Source of the DNA: Mycobacterium sp. JS623 | GTDB lineage: Bacteria; Actinomycetota; Actinomycetes; Mycobacteriales; Mycobacteriaceae | Length of the DNA: 64,000 nt | Direction of reading: 5' to 3' | Assembly: GCF_000328565.1 (NCBI RefSeq) | Contig: NC_019966.1 | Location: 682,001-746,000, forward strand | Program-made: the position numbers and the translations under genes | Part shown: one piece after another, positions 1 to 7,007 of the stretch | Layout: each line of letters opens with the position of its first letter | Position numbering within the stretch: position 1 is the first letter of the stretch | The notes under the pieces: generated by a model | Told to the model about the DNA's origin: nothing | The model's database searches: none | Seen by the model: only the letters and a program-made list of their open reading frames with translations

Positions 1-381
1 CGCCGTGAGCCGGTCCTCGATGGCCTCCACGTGGTCGAAGAACTGCGAGCCGGCGACAACCACCTTCGCTTGCGCATCCTCGACGATGTGCAACATCTCG
101 GGTGCGGCCAGGCGCCAATTCACCGGCACGGCGACGGCTCCGAGTTTGGCCAGCCCGCAGACGACTTCGAAGAACTCCGCTCCGTTCTTTTCGATGAACG
201 CCACCCGGTCGCCGTACCCAACGCCGGCGGCCGAAAACGCCTGTGCAGCTTGGCTCGAGCGGGCGTCGAGCTCGGCGAAGGTGATCGTGCTGTCGCCGAC
301 GACGAGGGCGACGGCGTCGGGCCGTTCGGCCGCGTGCACCCGCACGATGTCGGCGATCGTGGCGATATCGGGATGCGGCAT
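1..381 (-). CDS. acyl-CoA synthetase (FadD/AMP-binding), 3'-truncated by window edge
   Basis: N-terminal 127 residues of an adenylate-forming acyl-CoA ligase; the rest lies beyond base 1. The ATG at 379-381 begins MPHPDIATIADIV, followed by the usual FadD N-domain features: a DRVAFIEKNGAEF segment and VPVNWRLAAPE, which is the conserved 'N-x-R-L' stretch before the acceptor site. The P-loop (S/T-G-T-T-G) would lie outside the window. The start is 2 nt after the stop of the upstream SDR gene, so the two are almost certainly one transcript and translationally coupled. Substrate chain length cannot be judged from this fragment. Confidence 0.85.
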   Translation of the reverse strand, partial: MPHPDIATIADIVRVHAAERPDAVALVVGDSTITFAELDARSSQAAQAFSAAGVGYGDRVAFIEKNGAEFFEVVCGLAKLGAVAVPVNWRLAAPEMLHIVEDAQAKVVVAGSQFFDHVEAIEDRLTA

Positions 382-383
382 GG

Positions 384-1262
384 TCAGTCTTTGGGCTGGA
401 CCCGTTGCCGCTTCATGATCGCGTCAACCGCGTTGGGCGCGAAGCTGTTCACCGCGTGTGCGGTGACGGCCATCCGCGGCGCAATGCGCACCGGGCGGGT
501 GCGCGCGGCGGTGATCATCCAGTCGGCGGCTTCGGCTGCGGTCAGCCCTGGCAGACCGTCGTAGGCGCGAGTCGGTTCGATCATCGGCGTCTTCACCAGC
601 GGGTAGTACAGCAGCGTCGAATGCACGCCCTTGCTCGCCCACTCGGTTTCGATGACTCGACTGACCGCCGATAGCGCCGCCTTTGATGCGTTGTACACGG
701 AGAACAACGGCGATGACTCGCTCAGCACACCCCACGTCGAGACGTTGATGATGTGCCCGTCGCCGCGCTCGATCATGCCGGGCGCGGTGGCGCGGATCAG
801 CCGCAGTGGAGAGTAGTAGTTCAGCTTCATCGTCCGCTCGACGTCGTGCCAGCGGTCCAGCGACTCTGCGAGCGGTCTGCGGATCGACCGGCCTGCATTG
901 TTGATCAGGATGTCCACGCCGCCGAGGTCCTGCTCGACCTTGGCGGCGAGTTCGTCGACGGCGTCGAGGTCGGACAGATCCGCCGCATGTGCTGTGGCGT
1001 CGCCGCCTGCCTGGGTGATGCGTTCCACGAGGGCGTCGAGCAGTTCCTGCCTGCGCGCGACGACCACAACCCGGGCGCCGCGGCGGGCGAACTTCTCGGC
1101 GGCGGCCTCGCCGATGCCCGACGACGCCCCGGTCAGCAGGACGCGCTTGCCCGCCAGGTCAACGGGGTCGCGGCGGCGGCGCAGCGCCTGTTCGGTCAGG
1201 GCTGGCCGCATGCTGGTCAGCAGCAGACTCTCGGACAGCCTGCGCAGCGGGCTCTTGCTCAC
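384..1262 (-). CDS. short-chain dehydrogenase/reductase (Rv0547c-like)
   Basis: A 292-residue SDR with the classical NAD(P) motif TGASSGIG near residue 44, the NNAG motif (INNAGRSIRRPL) near 125, a catalytic Ser in the VSTWG region and YNASK (Tyr-x-x-x-Lys) near 188. The start is GTG at 1262. An N-terminal extension of about 35 residues rich in Arg/Leu precedes the Rossmann fold, as in mycobacterial SDRs linked to lipid metabolism. It is directly followed by a fadD gene and is clearly related to the SDR at 53837, which also precedes a fadD. By synteny it corresponds to M. tuberculosis Rv0547c. The substrate is unknown; a ketone/alcohol of lipid origin is an inference. Confidence 0.9.
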   Translation of the reverse strand: MSKSPLRRLSESLLLTSMRPALTEQALRRRRDPVDLAGKRVLLTGASSGIGEAAAEKFARRGARVVVVARRQELLDALVERITQAGGDATAHAADLSDLDAVDELAAKVEQDLGGVDILINNAGRSIRRPLAESLDRWHDVERTMKLNYYSPLRLIRATAPGMIERGDGHIINVSTWGVLSESSPLFSVYNASKAALSAVSRVIETEWASKGVHSTLLYYPLVKTPMIEPTRAYDGLPGLTAAEAADWMITAARTRPVRIAPRMAVTAHAVNSFAPNAVDAIMKRQRVQPKD

Positions 1263-1326
1263 AGGTCATGAGTTTAGGTGGCCTACTTTTCGATGAATCG
1301 CCCCCCGCGGCGTAGTCAGTACCGGT

Positions 1327-1821
1327 ATGACGATCAACGGCAAGCTCGACACTCGGTTCAGTGTGGCCACGGAGCCGGTTGACTGGCAGCAGGTCAGCGA
1401 GGCCCTGGCCGGCGCCGAGTTGTACTGGCTGACTACTGTCCGTCACGACGGCCGCCCGCACACCACACCGTTGGTGGGCGCGTGGGTCGACGACGGGTTC
1501 GTGTTCTGTACGGGTCCCGAGGAACAGAAGGCACGCAATCTGGCGCACGGCACCGCCGTCACGGTCACCACCGGGGTCAACACGTGGAACGACGGGCTAG
1601 ACGTCGTCGTTGAGGGCAACGCCGAACGGTTGACCGGGCTCGACACGTTGACGCCCCTGGCTGACAGAATTCGCGAAAAGTACGACGGTGAATGGGATTT
1701 CACGCCAAACGACAACGGCTTCGGCCACGGCCCCCACATCGCCTACGTGTTCCGGGTGGCTCCGCTGAAGGTACTCGCGTTCGCGAAGTCGCCGCACGGC
1801 CAAACCCGCTTCACGCTGTAA
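1327..1821 (+). CDS. pyridoxamine 5'-phosphate oxidase-fold (PPOX) F420/flavin protein
   Basis: A 164-residue split-beta-barrel protein. It has the family signature of an N-terminal strand ending YWLTTVRHDGRPHTTPLVGAW, an FCTGPEEQKARNL segment (cofactor phosphate binding) and a VVEGNAERL strand. Such proteins in mycobacteria bind F420, FMN or haem and act as small reductases. The ATG at 1327 is the first in frame. The gene is divergent from the SDR at 384-1262 and is followed by a short stretch with repeats of the word TTCACGCC(T) (about 1835-1862). The specific cofactor and substrate are not determinable from sequence alone. Confidence 0.85.
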   Translation: MTINGKLDTRFSVATEPVDWQQVSEALAGAELYWLTTVRHDGRPHTTPLVGAWVDDGFVFCTGPEEQKARNLAHGTAVTVTTGVNTWNDGLDVVVEGNAERLTGLDTLTPLADRIREKYDGEWDFTPNDNGFGHGPHIAYVFRVAPLKVLAFAKSPHGQTRFTL

Positions 1822-1894
1822 TCTGTGCACGCCTTCACGCCTGCACGCCTTCACGCCTTCACGCGCCCACCGCGGATTTTCGTGCGCAAATCGC

Positions 1895-2806
1895 TCAGAA
1901 GTAGCGGGGGAACGGTGTCCAGTCCGGGTCACGCTTCTGCAGAAACGCGTCGCGCCCCTCGACGGCCTCGTCGGTCATGTAGGCCAAACGCGTTGCCTCA
2001 CCGGCGAATAGCTGCTGGCCGACCAGCCCGTCGTCGCTCAGGTTGAAGGCATACTTGAGCATGCGGATCGCCTGTGGCGATTTGCCGTTGATCGCGGCCG
2101 CCCATTCCAGCCCAACCTTCTCCAGATCGACGTGGTCGACGACCTCGTTGACCGCGCCCATCGCGTGCATCTGCTCGGCGGTATACGGCCTGCCGAGAAA
2201 GAAGATCTCGCGTGCGAACTTCTGGCCCACCTGTTTCGCCAAATATGCACTGCCATAACCGCCGTCGAAGCTGCCGACGTCGGCGTCGGTTTGCTTGAAC
2301 CGGGCGTGTTCGCGGCTGGCCAGCGTGAGGTCGCACGTCACGTGCAGGCTGTGCCCGCCGCCGGCGGCCCACCCATTGACCAGACAGATGATGACCTTCG
2401 GCATGAACCGGATCAGCCGTTGCACTTCGAGGATGTGCAGCCGGCCCGCGCGGGCGGGATCGACCGTCTCGGCCGTCTCTCCGGATGCGTACTGATATCC
2501 GCTGCGGCCTCGGATGCGTTGGTCGCCGCCGGAGCAGAATGCCCACCCGCCGTCCTTGGGCGCGGGGCCGTTGCCGGTCAGCAGAATCACGCCGACCTCC
2601 GGCCACATCCGGGCATGGTCGAGCACGCGGTACAGCTCGTCGACGGTGTGCGGCCGAAATGCGTTGCGCACCTCCGGTCGATCGAAGGCGACGCGCACCG
2701 TCGGCTGCGGCTTCCCGTCGAGCACATGCCGGTGGTAGGTGATGTCGGTCAGCTCGAAACCGTCGACGGGCTGCCACAGCGAGGGGTCAAAAGGGTTGTC
2801 GCTCAT
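1895..2806 (-). CDS. menB: 1,4-dihydroxy-2-naphthoyl-CoA synthase
   Basis: MenB converts o-succinylbenzoyl-CoA to 1,4-dihydroxy-2-naphthoyl-CoA by an intramolecular Claisen condensation in cytosolic menaquinone biosynthesis. The chosen ATG at 2806 gives 303 residues, the normal family length; the much longer open frame upstream is a shadow. Visible crotonase-fold features are FCSGGDQRIRGRSGYQYA (oxyanion and flexible A-loop), VNGWAAGGGHSL (oxyanion glycine), TDADVGSFDGGYGS (active-site Asp) and the C-terminal DWTPFPRYF, whose Tyr completes the neighbouring subunit's active site. The start overlaps the stop of the Ddn-like gene by 4 nt (ATGA). It matches M. tuberculosis Rv0548c in position. 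Confidence 0.97.
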   Translation of the reverse strand: MSDNPFDPSLWQPVDGFELTDITYHRHVLDGKPQPTVRVAFDRPEVRNAFRPHTVDELYRVLDHARMWPEVGVILLTGNGPAPKDGGWAFCSGGDQRIRGRSGYQYASGETAETVDPARAGRLHILEVQRLIRFMPKVIICLVNGWAAGGGHSLHVTCDLTLASREHARFKQTDADVGSFDGGYGSAYLAKQVGQKFAREIFFLGRPYTAEQMHAMGAVNEVVDHVDLEKVGLEWAAAINGKSPQAIRMLKYAFNLSDDGLVGQQLFAGEATRLAYMTDEAVEGRDAFLQKRDPDWTPFPRYF

Positions 2807-3255
2807 GTGCTCACCGGATCCAGGCGGAACACCGGGCAACGGCCTGCCAGCGCTTTGAATTCGTCGGGATTGGGTCCGGTGACCAGACCCGCGTTCTTGA
2901 TGAAGCCGACGCCGCTGGGCACCTTGATCGGAAACTCGCGAAGCAGCGGTCGGGCCTCCTCGCTGGACATCTCGACCAACCGCACCCGCGAGGTGTGGCG
3001 GCCGCGTTGCAGCGTTCCTTCGCCCGCGGCACGCACATTGGCCGACCAATCCGAGCCGGGCAGGCCGCCGACGATGTACTCCTTGCCGTCGACGGTCATC
3101 GGCGTCACGGGTGTCGAGCGAGGCTTGCCGCTCTTGCGGCCGGGCACCGTCAGCACGACGGGGCCGAATCTGATGCCGAGGCGTTGCATCCCGATCATCA
3201 CCTTGTTGACGTACTTCAACCACCAGGGCGGTCGGATGCGCTCACTGTCGGACAT
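2803..3255 (-). CDS. deazaflavin (F420)-dependent nitroreductase/quinone-reductase family protein
   Basis: A 150-residue protein of the Ddn/F420H2-quinone-reductase family. It has an N-terminal amphipathic helix (PPWWLKYVNKVMIGMQRLG), the signature TVPGRKSGKPRSTPV, then YIVGGLPGSDWSANVRA, the usual 'G-x-x-W-x-x-N' F420-binding region. I chose the ATG at 3255 (MSDSERIRPP) over an in-frame start six codons upstream. Known members reduce quinones, including menaquinone, with F420H2, and activate nitroimidazoles. Its stop overlaps the menB start (ATGA), implying translational coupling. In my memory of M. tuberculosis this slot holds a VapBC pair instead, so the pairing is lineage-specific. Confidence 0.88.
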   Translation of the reverse strand: MSDSERIRPPWWLKYVNKVMIGMQRLGIRFGPVVLTVPGRKSGKPRSTPVTPMTVDGKEYIVGGLPGSDWSANVRAAGEGTLQRGRHTSRVRLVEMSSEEARPLLREFPIKVPSGVGFIKNAGLVTGPNPDEFKALAGRCPVFRLDPVST

Positions 3256-3329
3256 GTGGGTAACGCTACTCAAGCGGCGTCGACGCGGAACGCCGGCAGG
3301 ATGCCGGCTTCAGCCACCGCGTGCCCGGG

Positions 3330-4013
3330 TCATATCGTCACGCCGTGGTCGGCCAGTGCCGTACGCAAGCCTGTGGGCCGTTCGACAGTCGGCAGCGGGT
3401 CGACGAGGCTGAATCCGCAGCCGATCGCGCGGGCCCCGCCGTCGGCCTCGTCACTGTCGCCGACCATCACGGCATTGGCCGCGTCGACACCAACCCGCGA
3501 CAGTGCGGTTTCGAAGATCGCGGCATCGGGTTTGACGGCGCCGACCTCATAGGACAGCACGAACTCGTCGACGTAGTCGGCCACGCCCAGGTCCACAAAC
3601 GCCGGCCGAACGTCGAACGCGATGTTCGACACCACGGCGGTCTTGATGCCCTGTTTATGCAGGCCGGTGAGCACGTCCGCGGTGTCGGGGTAGGGCGTCC
3701 ACGAGGACGCATCGATCACCCTGTCGTAGAGGGCTTCGGCGTGATGGTCGGCAAGCCCGGATTCGCGCAGCACATGCAGGTACGCCTCGCGGTGCAGATG
3801 TGGCGCAAGGTCGCGGTTGACCCAGGCGTGGTAGGCGTCAGGGGTCATCTCGACGTGCTGGCCGACGGGCGCGGTGAGCCTTCGCATCAACTCGGCCTGC
3901 ACGTGCCCGTCGACCTCGCGCTCGTCCACGGTGATGCCCTCGAACCAGCTCTCGTCCTCTTCGAGCCGAAACAGCGTGCCGGAGTAGTCGAACAGGACGG
4001 CGCGGACAGTCAT
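3330..4013 (-). CDS. HAD-superfamily hydrolase
   Basis: A 227-residue haloacid-dehalogenase-type phosphatase. Motif I is FDYSGTLF; the usual DxDGT-type motif has Tyr-Ser between Asp and Gly, so the second Asp is replaced by Ser. Motif II is in KTAVVSNIAFD, Lys of motif III lies in EVGAVKPDAAIF, and motif IV is MVGDSDEADG. An in-frame ATG lies up to six codons upstream (4031), which would overlap the sigma-factor gene; 4013 has a GGGACGG sequence just upstream. The Asp+2 to Ser change at motif I suggests an atypical catalytic acid, so activity as a phosphatase or dehalogenase is an open question. Likely cotranscribed with the sigma-factor gene. Confidence 0.85.
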   Translation of the reverse strand: MTVRAVLFDYSGTLFRLEEDESWFEGITVDEREVDGHVQAELMRRLTAPVGQHVEMTPDAYHAWVNRDLAPHLHREAYLHVLRESGLADHHAEALYDRVIDASSWTPYPDTADVLTGLHKQGIKTAVVSNIAFDVRPAFVDLGVADYVDEFVLSYEVGAVKPDAAIFETALSRVGVDAANAVMVGDSDEADGGARAIGCGFSLVDPLPTVERPTGLRTALADHGVTI

Positions 4014-4023
4014 CCGTCCCATG

Positions 4024-5283
4024 CTAGCCACGGGCCCGAGCAGCCTTGTCCGCTAACACTTCTCGTTCACGCTCGTTGTCAGTCATGGTCGCTGCGCGGT
4101 CGAACTCATCGGCGGCCTCGGCGGCGCGACCGAGCCGCGCCAGCAACTCACCGCGCACGCTTGGCAGCAGATATGAATCCGCAAGGCCGTCGATGCCGTC
4201 GAGGATTTTCAGCGCGGAGGCGGGTCCCGTCGAAGGATCAGCCATCGCCAGCGCCACTGCACGGTTCAATTCGACGACCGGCGACGGCGCTATCTGTCGC
4301 AGCCCGTCATACAGCAGCACGATGCGCGCCCAGTCGGTGTCCGCTGCCGTCGGTGCGACGGCGTGACATTCGGCGAGAGCGGCTTGCAATGCGTAGGGAC
4401 CCCATCCAGTGCCCTTGCGCTGCAACGCATTAGCGGCGCGCTCCAACGCCGCGACACCGCGCTGGATCTGCGCGCGGTCCCACTTGGTGCGGTTCTGGTC
4501 CTCTAGCAGGATGGGCCTGCCGTCGGCGTCGGTCCGGGCGGCAAACCGGGACGACTGAAACTCCATCAGCGACACCAGACCATGCACCTCGGCCTCGTCG
4601 GGCACCAGCGCCGCCAACACGCGACCCAGCCTCAAGGCTTCGCTGCACAGCTCGTCGCGGATCCAGCGCTGCCCGAACGACGCCGAGTAGCCCTCGTTGT
4701 AGATCAGGTAGATCACGGCGAGTACCGCTGAGAGTCGCCGCGGATATTCCGACCGGTCCGGCACCTCGAACGGCACGTTCGCCGCGGCCAGCGTCTTCTT
4801 GGCCCGGGTGATGCGCGCCGCCACCGTCGCCGTCGCCGTCAAGAACGCGCGGGCGATCTCATCGGTGGTCAGACCGCCGACCACGCGCAGCGTCAGCGCG
4901 ATCTGGCCCTCGCGCGACAGCACGGGATGCGACGAAATGAAGATCAGCCGAAGCACGTCGTCGTCGATGCGGTCGGGGTCCCAGGCCTCGGAGAAGTCAG
5001 GGCCCTGGGTCTCCAGGTCGTGCGCCAGCGCCGCGTACTTGGCGTCGAGGTTCTCCTGCCGGCGCCAGTAGTCGATGGCCTTGCGTTTGGCGACGGTGGT
5101 CAACCACGCGGCGGCGTTGCGCGGCACACCCGAGGATGGCCACTGCGTCAGCGCATCGACGAGGGCTTCCTGCGCCAGGTCCTCGGCGAGGCCGACGTCG
5201 CCGACCGCGCGGGTCAGCGTCGCGACGATCTTGGCGGCCTCCATCCGCCACACCGCATCGACGGTCTGCTGTAGCTCCGGCAC
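4024..5283 (-). CDS. ECF42-type RNA polymerase sigma factor with C-terminal TPR-like extension
   Basis: A 419-residue extracytoplasmic-function sigma factor. The sigma2 region (residues about 12-80) includes DLAQEALVDAL and RKAIDYWRRQ; the sigma4 helix-turn-helix (about 125-175) includes LTTDEIARAFL. A long C-terminal region (about 180-419) carries IYNEGYSASFG and NRAVALAMADPSTGPASAL, typical of the ECF42 (DUF6596) group, whose extension forms tetratricopeptide-like helices. The start is GTG at 5283. ECF42 genes are usually paired with YCII/DGPF-domain genes; here the nearest YCII gene is 3.4 kb away at 8725. No anti-sigma gene is visible nearby. Confidence 0.92.
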   Translation of the reverse strand: MPELQQTVDAVWRMEAAKIVATLTRAVGDVGLAEDLAQEALVDALTQWPSSGVPRNAAAWLTTVAKRKAIDYWRRQENLDAKYAALAHDLETQGPDFSEAWDPDRIDDDVLRLIFISSHPVLSREGQIALTLRVVGGLTTDEIARAFLTATATVAARITRAKKTLAAANVPFEVPDRSEYPRRLSAVLAVIYLIYNEGYSASFGQRWIRDELCSEALRLGRVLAALVPDEAEVHGLVSLMEFQSSRFAARTDADGRPILLEDQNRTKWDRAQIQRGVAALERAANALQRKGTGWGPYALQAALAECHAVAPTAADTDWARIVLLYDGLRQIAPSPVVELNRAVALAMADPSTGPASALKILDGIDGLADSYLLPSVRGELLARLGRAAEAADEFDRAATMTDNEREREVLADKAARARG

Positions 5284-5304
5284 GTGTCCATTGTGCCGAG
5301 CGGG

Positions 5305-5964
5305 CTATGCGTTACCCCGCAGTGCGGCGGCTGCGCCCGCGAACATCGTCGACTTGATCGCTTGCAGCGTGCCGGGGTCCTTGCCCTTCAACGGCGCGAC
5401 GAGATCGATGGCTGCCGACGTCACCTTGTCTTCGGGCGCGGTGACCGTCACCAGGCCGATAGCCTCGGCGTCTGCGCCGCCGTAACGACGCCCGGTGGTC
5501 ATCGCCTCGACTGCGGCGGCTGGGGTCAGCTTCGCCTGGATCAACGCGGCCATGCCAGGGGTGAAGGGGATGTGGATGTCGACTTCAGGGAAGCAGTAGA
5601 AGCCGCGGTCGACGCGCATCACCCGAAAGTCGTGAGCCATCCCCAACATTGACCCGGCGCCGAACGCGTGGCCATTGACGGCGGCGACCGTCGGGACTGG
5701 GGCGATGAGCACGCGGGCGAGCAGCTGCTGAACCTGGTCGACGTACCAGTCACCCCGATCGCTGTGGGCGCCAAGCCAATCCAGGTCGAGACCATTCGAA
5801 TAGAACTTGCCGTCGCCGGTGGTGACCAAGGCCTTGGCCTCGCCGGCCTCGATGCGGTCGAGGAAGCCGTTGACTGTCTCGAGCCACTCGGGTGAGAACC
5901 GGTTTTCGTCGTCGCCGAAGTTCAAAATCGCTATGTCATCGGTGATTTCGAGATGTACGGGCAT
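5305..5964 (-). CDS. enoyl-CoA hydratase/isomerase family protein
   Basis: A short (219-residue) crotonase-fold protein. The oxyanion-hole segments are KFYSNGLDLDWL (about residue 55) and VNGHAFGAGSMLGMAHDFR (about 96). The motif YCFPEVDIHIPFTPGM carries the acidic residue position. The short length and the 'PEVDIHIPF-x-x-GM' signature are closest to Delta3,Delta2-enoyl-CoA isomerases of the ECI type rather than to two-Glu hydratases. Its start overlaps the 3' end of the upstream TetR gene by 29 nt, so the regulator and enzyme form one operon. A role in unsaturated fatty acid oxidation is inferred. Confidence 0.87.
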   Translation of the reverse strand: MPVHLEITDDIAILNFGDDENRFSPEWLETVNGFLDRIEAGEAKALVTTGDGKFYSNGLDLDWLGAHSDRGDWYVDQVQQLLARVLIAPVPTVAAVNGHAFGAGSMLGMAHDFRVMRVDRGFYCFPEVDIHIPFTPGMAALIQAKLTPAAAVEAMTTGRRYGGADAEAIGLVTVTAPEDKVTSAAIDLVAPLKGKDPGTLQAIKSTMFAGAAAALRGNA

Positions 5965-6556
5965 TGCTTTCTCCTAACTTGACGGACAGGATGGCTTCGA
6001 CGGCGGCCGCGAGACGGCGCCGGGTGTCAGCAGTGGGGGGCATCGGCCTGCGCAGCATCAGGCCTGTCGGCAGGCCGACCACGCAATCCTCGATCACGGC
6101 GACCGAGGCGGCGTCCTTGCGGTCGAACATCGCGATCGACAGCCGGATCAGCATGTCGCGCAGATCGGATTCGAGCGCGCGCAGTTCGGTCTGTATGTCG
6201 GCGGGTGCGTCGCCGATCAACTCGTCGCGCGGAATGGCCAGCCACAGCTGCGCCGACGTCGGGTACTGCTCGCTGAACACGGCGGGGGTGTCGGCCGCGA
6301 CGATGACGGCACGGACGGGGTCGTCTTCGGCGTCGACGGCCTGCTTCTGCAGTGTCAGGAAGCGTCGCGCCGCGCGCACCCAGGCGCGGCCGACGAGCCC
6401 GCCGCGCGATCCAAAGGCGTGGTAGATGGCGCCGTTGGAGATGCCGGCCCGCTCCGAAACCGCGCGAATTGTGACCGCCGTGACGCCGCCCTCGACAGCG
6501 AGTTGCTCGGCCGCGTCGAGCATTGCGTCGCGGTCATACATCTGCGGCCGGGGCAT
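5936..6556 (-). CDS. TetR-family transcriptional regulator
   Basis: A 206-residue TetR regulator. The N-terminal helix-turn-helix includes TIRAVSERAGISNGAIYHAFGSRGGLVG. The C-terminal ligand/dimerisation domain lacks recognisable family-specific motifs. I prefer the ATG at 6556 (MPRPQMYDRD) to the TTG at 6565, because a perfect palindrome lies at 6568-6589 just upstream and the ATG start leaves room for it. The gene overlaps the downstream enoyl-CoA isomerase gene by 29 nt. Autoregulation through the palindrome, with an acyl-CoA or lipid ligand, is the most likely arrangement (inference). Confidence 0.9.
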   Translation of the reverse strand: MPRPQMYDRDAMLDAAEQLAVEGGVTAVTIRAVSERAGISNGAIYHAFGSRGGLVGRAWVRAARRFLTLQKQAVDAEDDPVRAVIVAADTPAVFSEQYPTSAQLWLAIPRDELIGDAPADIQTELRALESDLRDMLIRLSIAMFDRKDAASVAVIEDCVVGLPTGLMLRRPMPPTADTRRRLAAAVEAILSVKLGESNARTSRNHR

Positions 6557-6567
6557 GACGGCCAAAG

Positions 6568-6589
6568 TAACAGAGCAGTTGCTCTGTTA
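6568..6589. promoter_or_regulatory. 22-bp perfect palindrome, probable TetR operator
   Basis: Two 10-bp arms (TAACAGAGCA / TGCTCTGTTA) with a 2-bp centre lie 11 bp upstream of the TetR ATG and 68 bp upstream of the divergent small gene at 6658. Size and placement fit a TetR dimer operator controlling the regulator-isomerase operon, and possibly the divergent gene. Confidence 0.75.
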
Positions 6590-6657
6590 TCAAATGGGTG
6601 CGTGACACGCCGAAGGAATGCGGGCTGTAGCAACCATCGCTGGCGGAAAGTAGTGCT

Positions 6658-6867
6658 ATGGCACATCGGCTGGTCACCGCCTACCGCGAAGGGCGAAAGG
6701 CGTTCGGGCATACGCTTCTCAACCCCTACGCGGGGATGGGCGACCGTGCCGTCGCCCGGATGTGGCGGCTGGGTTGGCAACGGGCCGCAGAGGAGAGTCG
6801 CGGCATCCCGCCCGAAGCCGAACGCATCGAGCGACTGCGCGCAGAGATCGACGCGCTCCTGGATTAG
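6658..6867 (+). CDS. small protein resembling the RMF/CrpP family
   Basis: 69 residues, ATG at 6658. The pattern AYREGRKAFGHTLLNPY followed after about 12 residues by WRLGWQRA recalls the ribosome modulation factor/CrpP fold (A-x-x-x-G ... N-P-Y ... W-x-x-G-W/F-x-x-A), found in proteins that bind ribosomes or, in CrpP, were proposed to act on fluoroquinolones. The C-terminal part (EAERIERLRAEIDALL) is a short amphipathic helix. The assignment rests on this motif only. It is divergent from the TetR gene and convergent with fadD8. Confidence 0.6.
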   Translation: MAHRLVTAYREGRKAFGHTLLNPYAGMGDRAVARMWRLGWQRAAEESRGIPPEAERIERLRAEIDALLD

Positions 6868-6915
6868 CGACACCGGACCGAGCACGCCCGAGCCCTACCC
6901 AGCCCGCCGACTCAA

Positions 6916-6975
6916 AGTGCCCGCCCTTTGCGACAATATCGCCGCCCAGCGATCTGTCGCCAAGAGTTGGGCACT
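6916..6975. terminator. nested hairpin between convergent genes
   Basis: Three nested inverted repeats: AGTGCCC 6916-6922 with GGGCACT 6969-6975, GCGACA 6930-6935 with TGTCGC 6955-6960, and ATCGC 6938-6942 with GCGAT 6949-6953. The structure lies between the stop of the RMF-like gene (+) and the stop of fadD8 (-). There is no U-tract, as is usual in mycobacteria. A bidirectional terminator is the likely role. Confidence 0.5.
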
Positions 6976-7007
6976 GTGGCATGTGTACCTGCGACGGTCA
7001 GTGCTGC

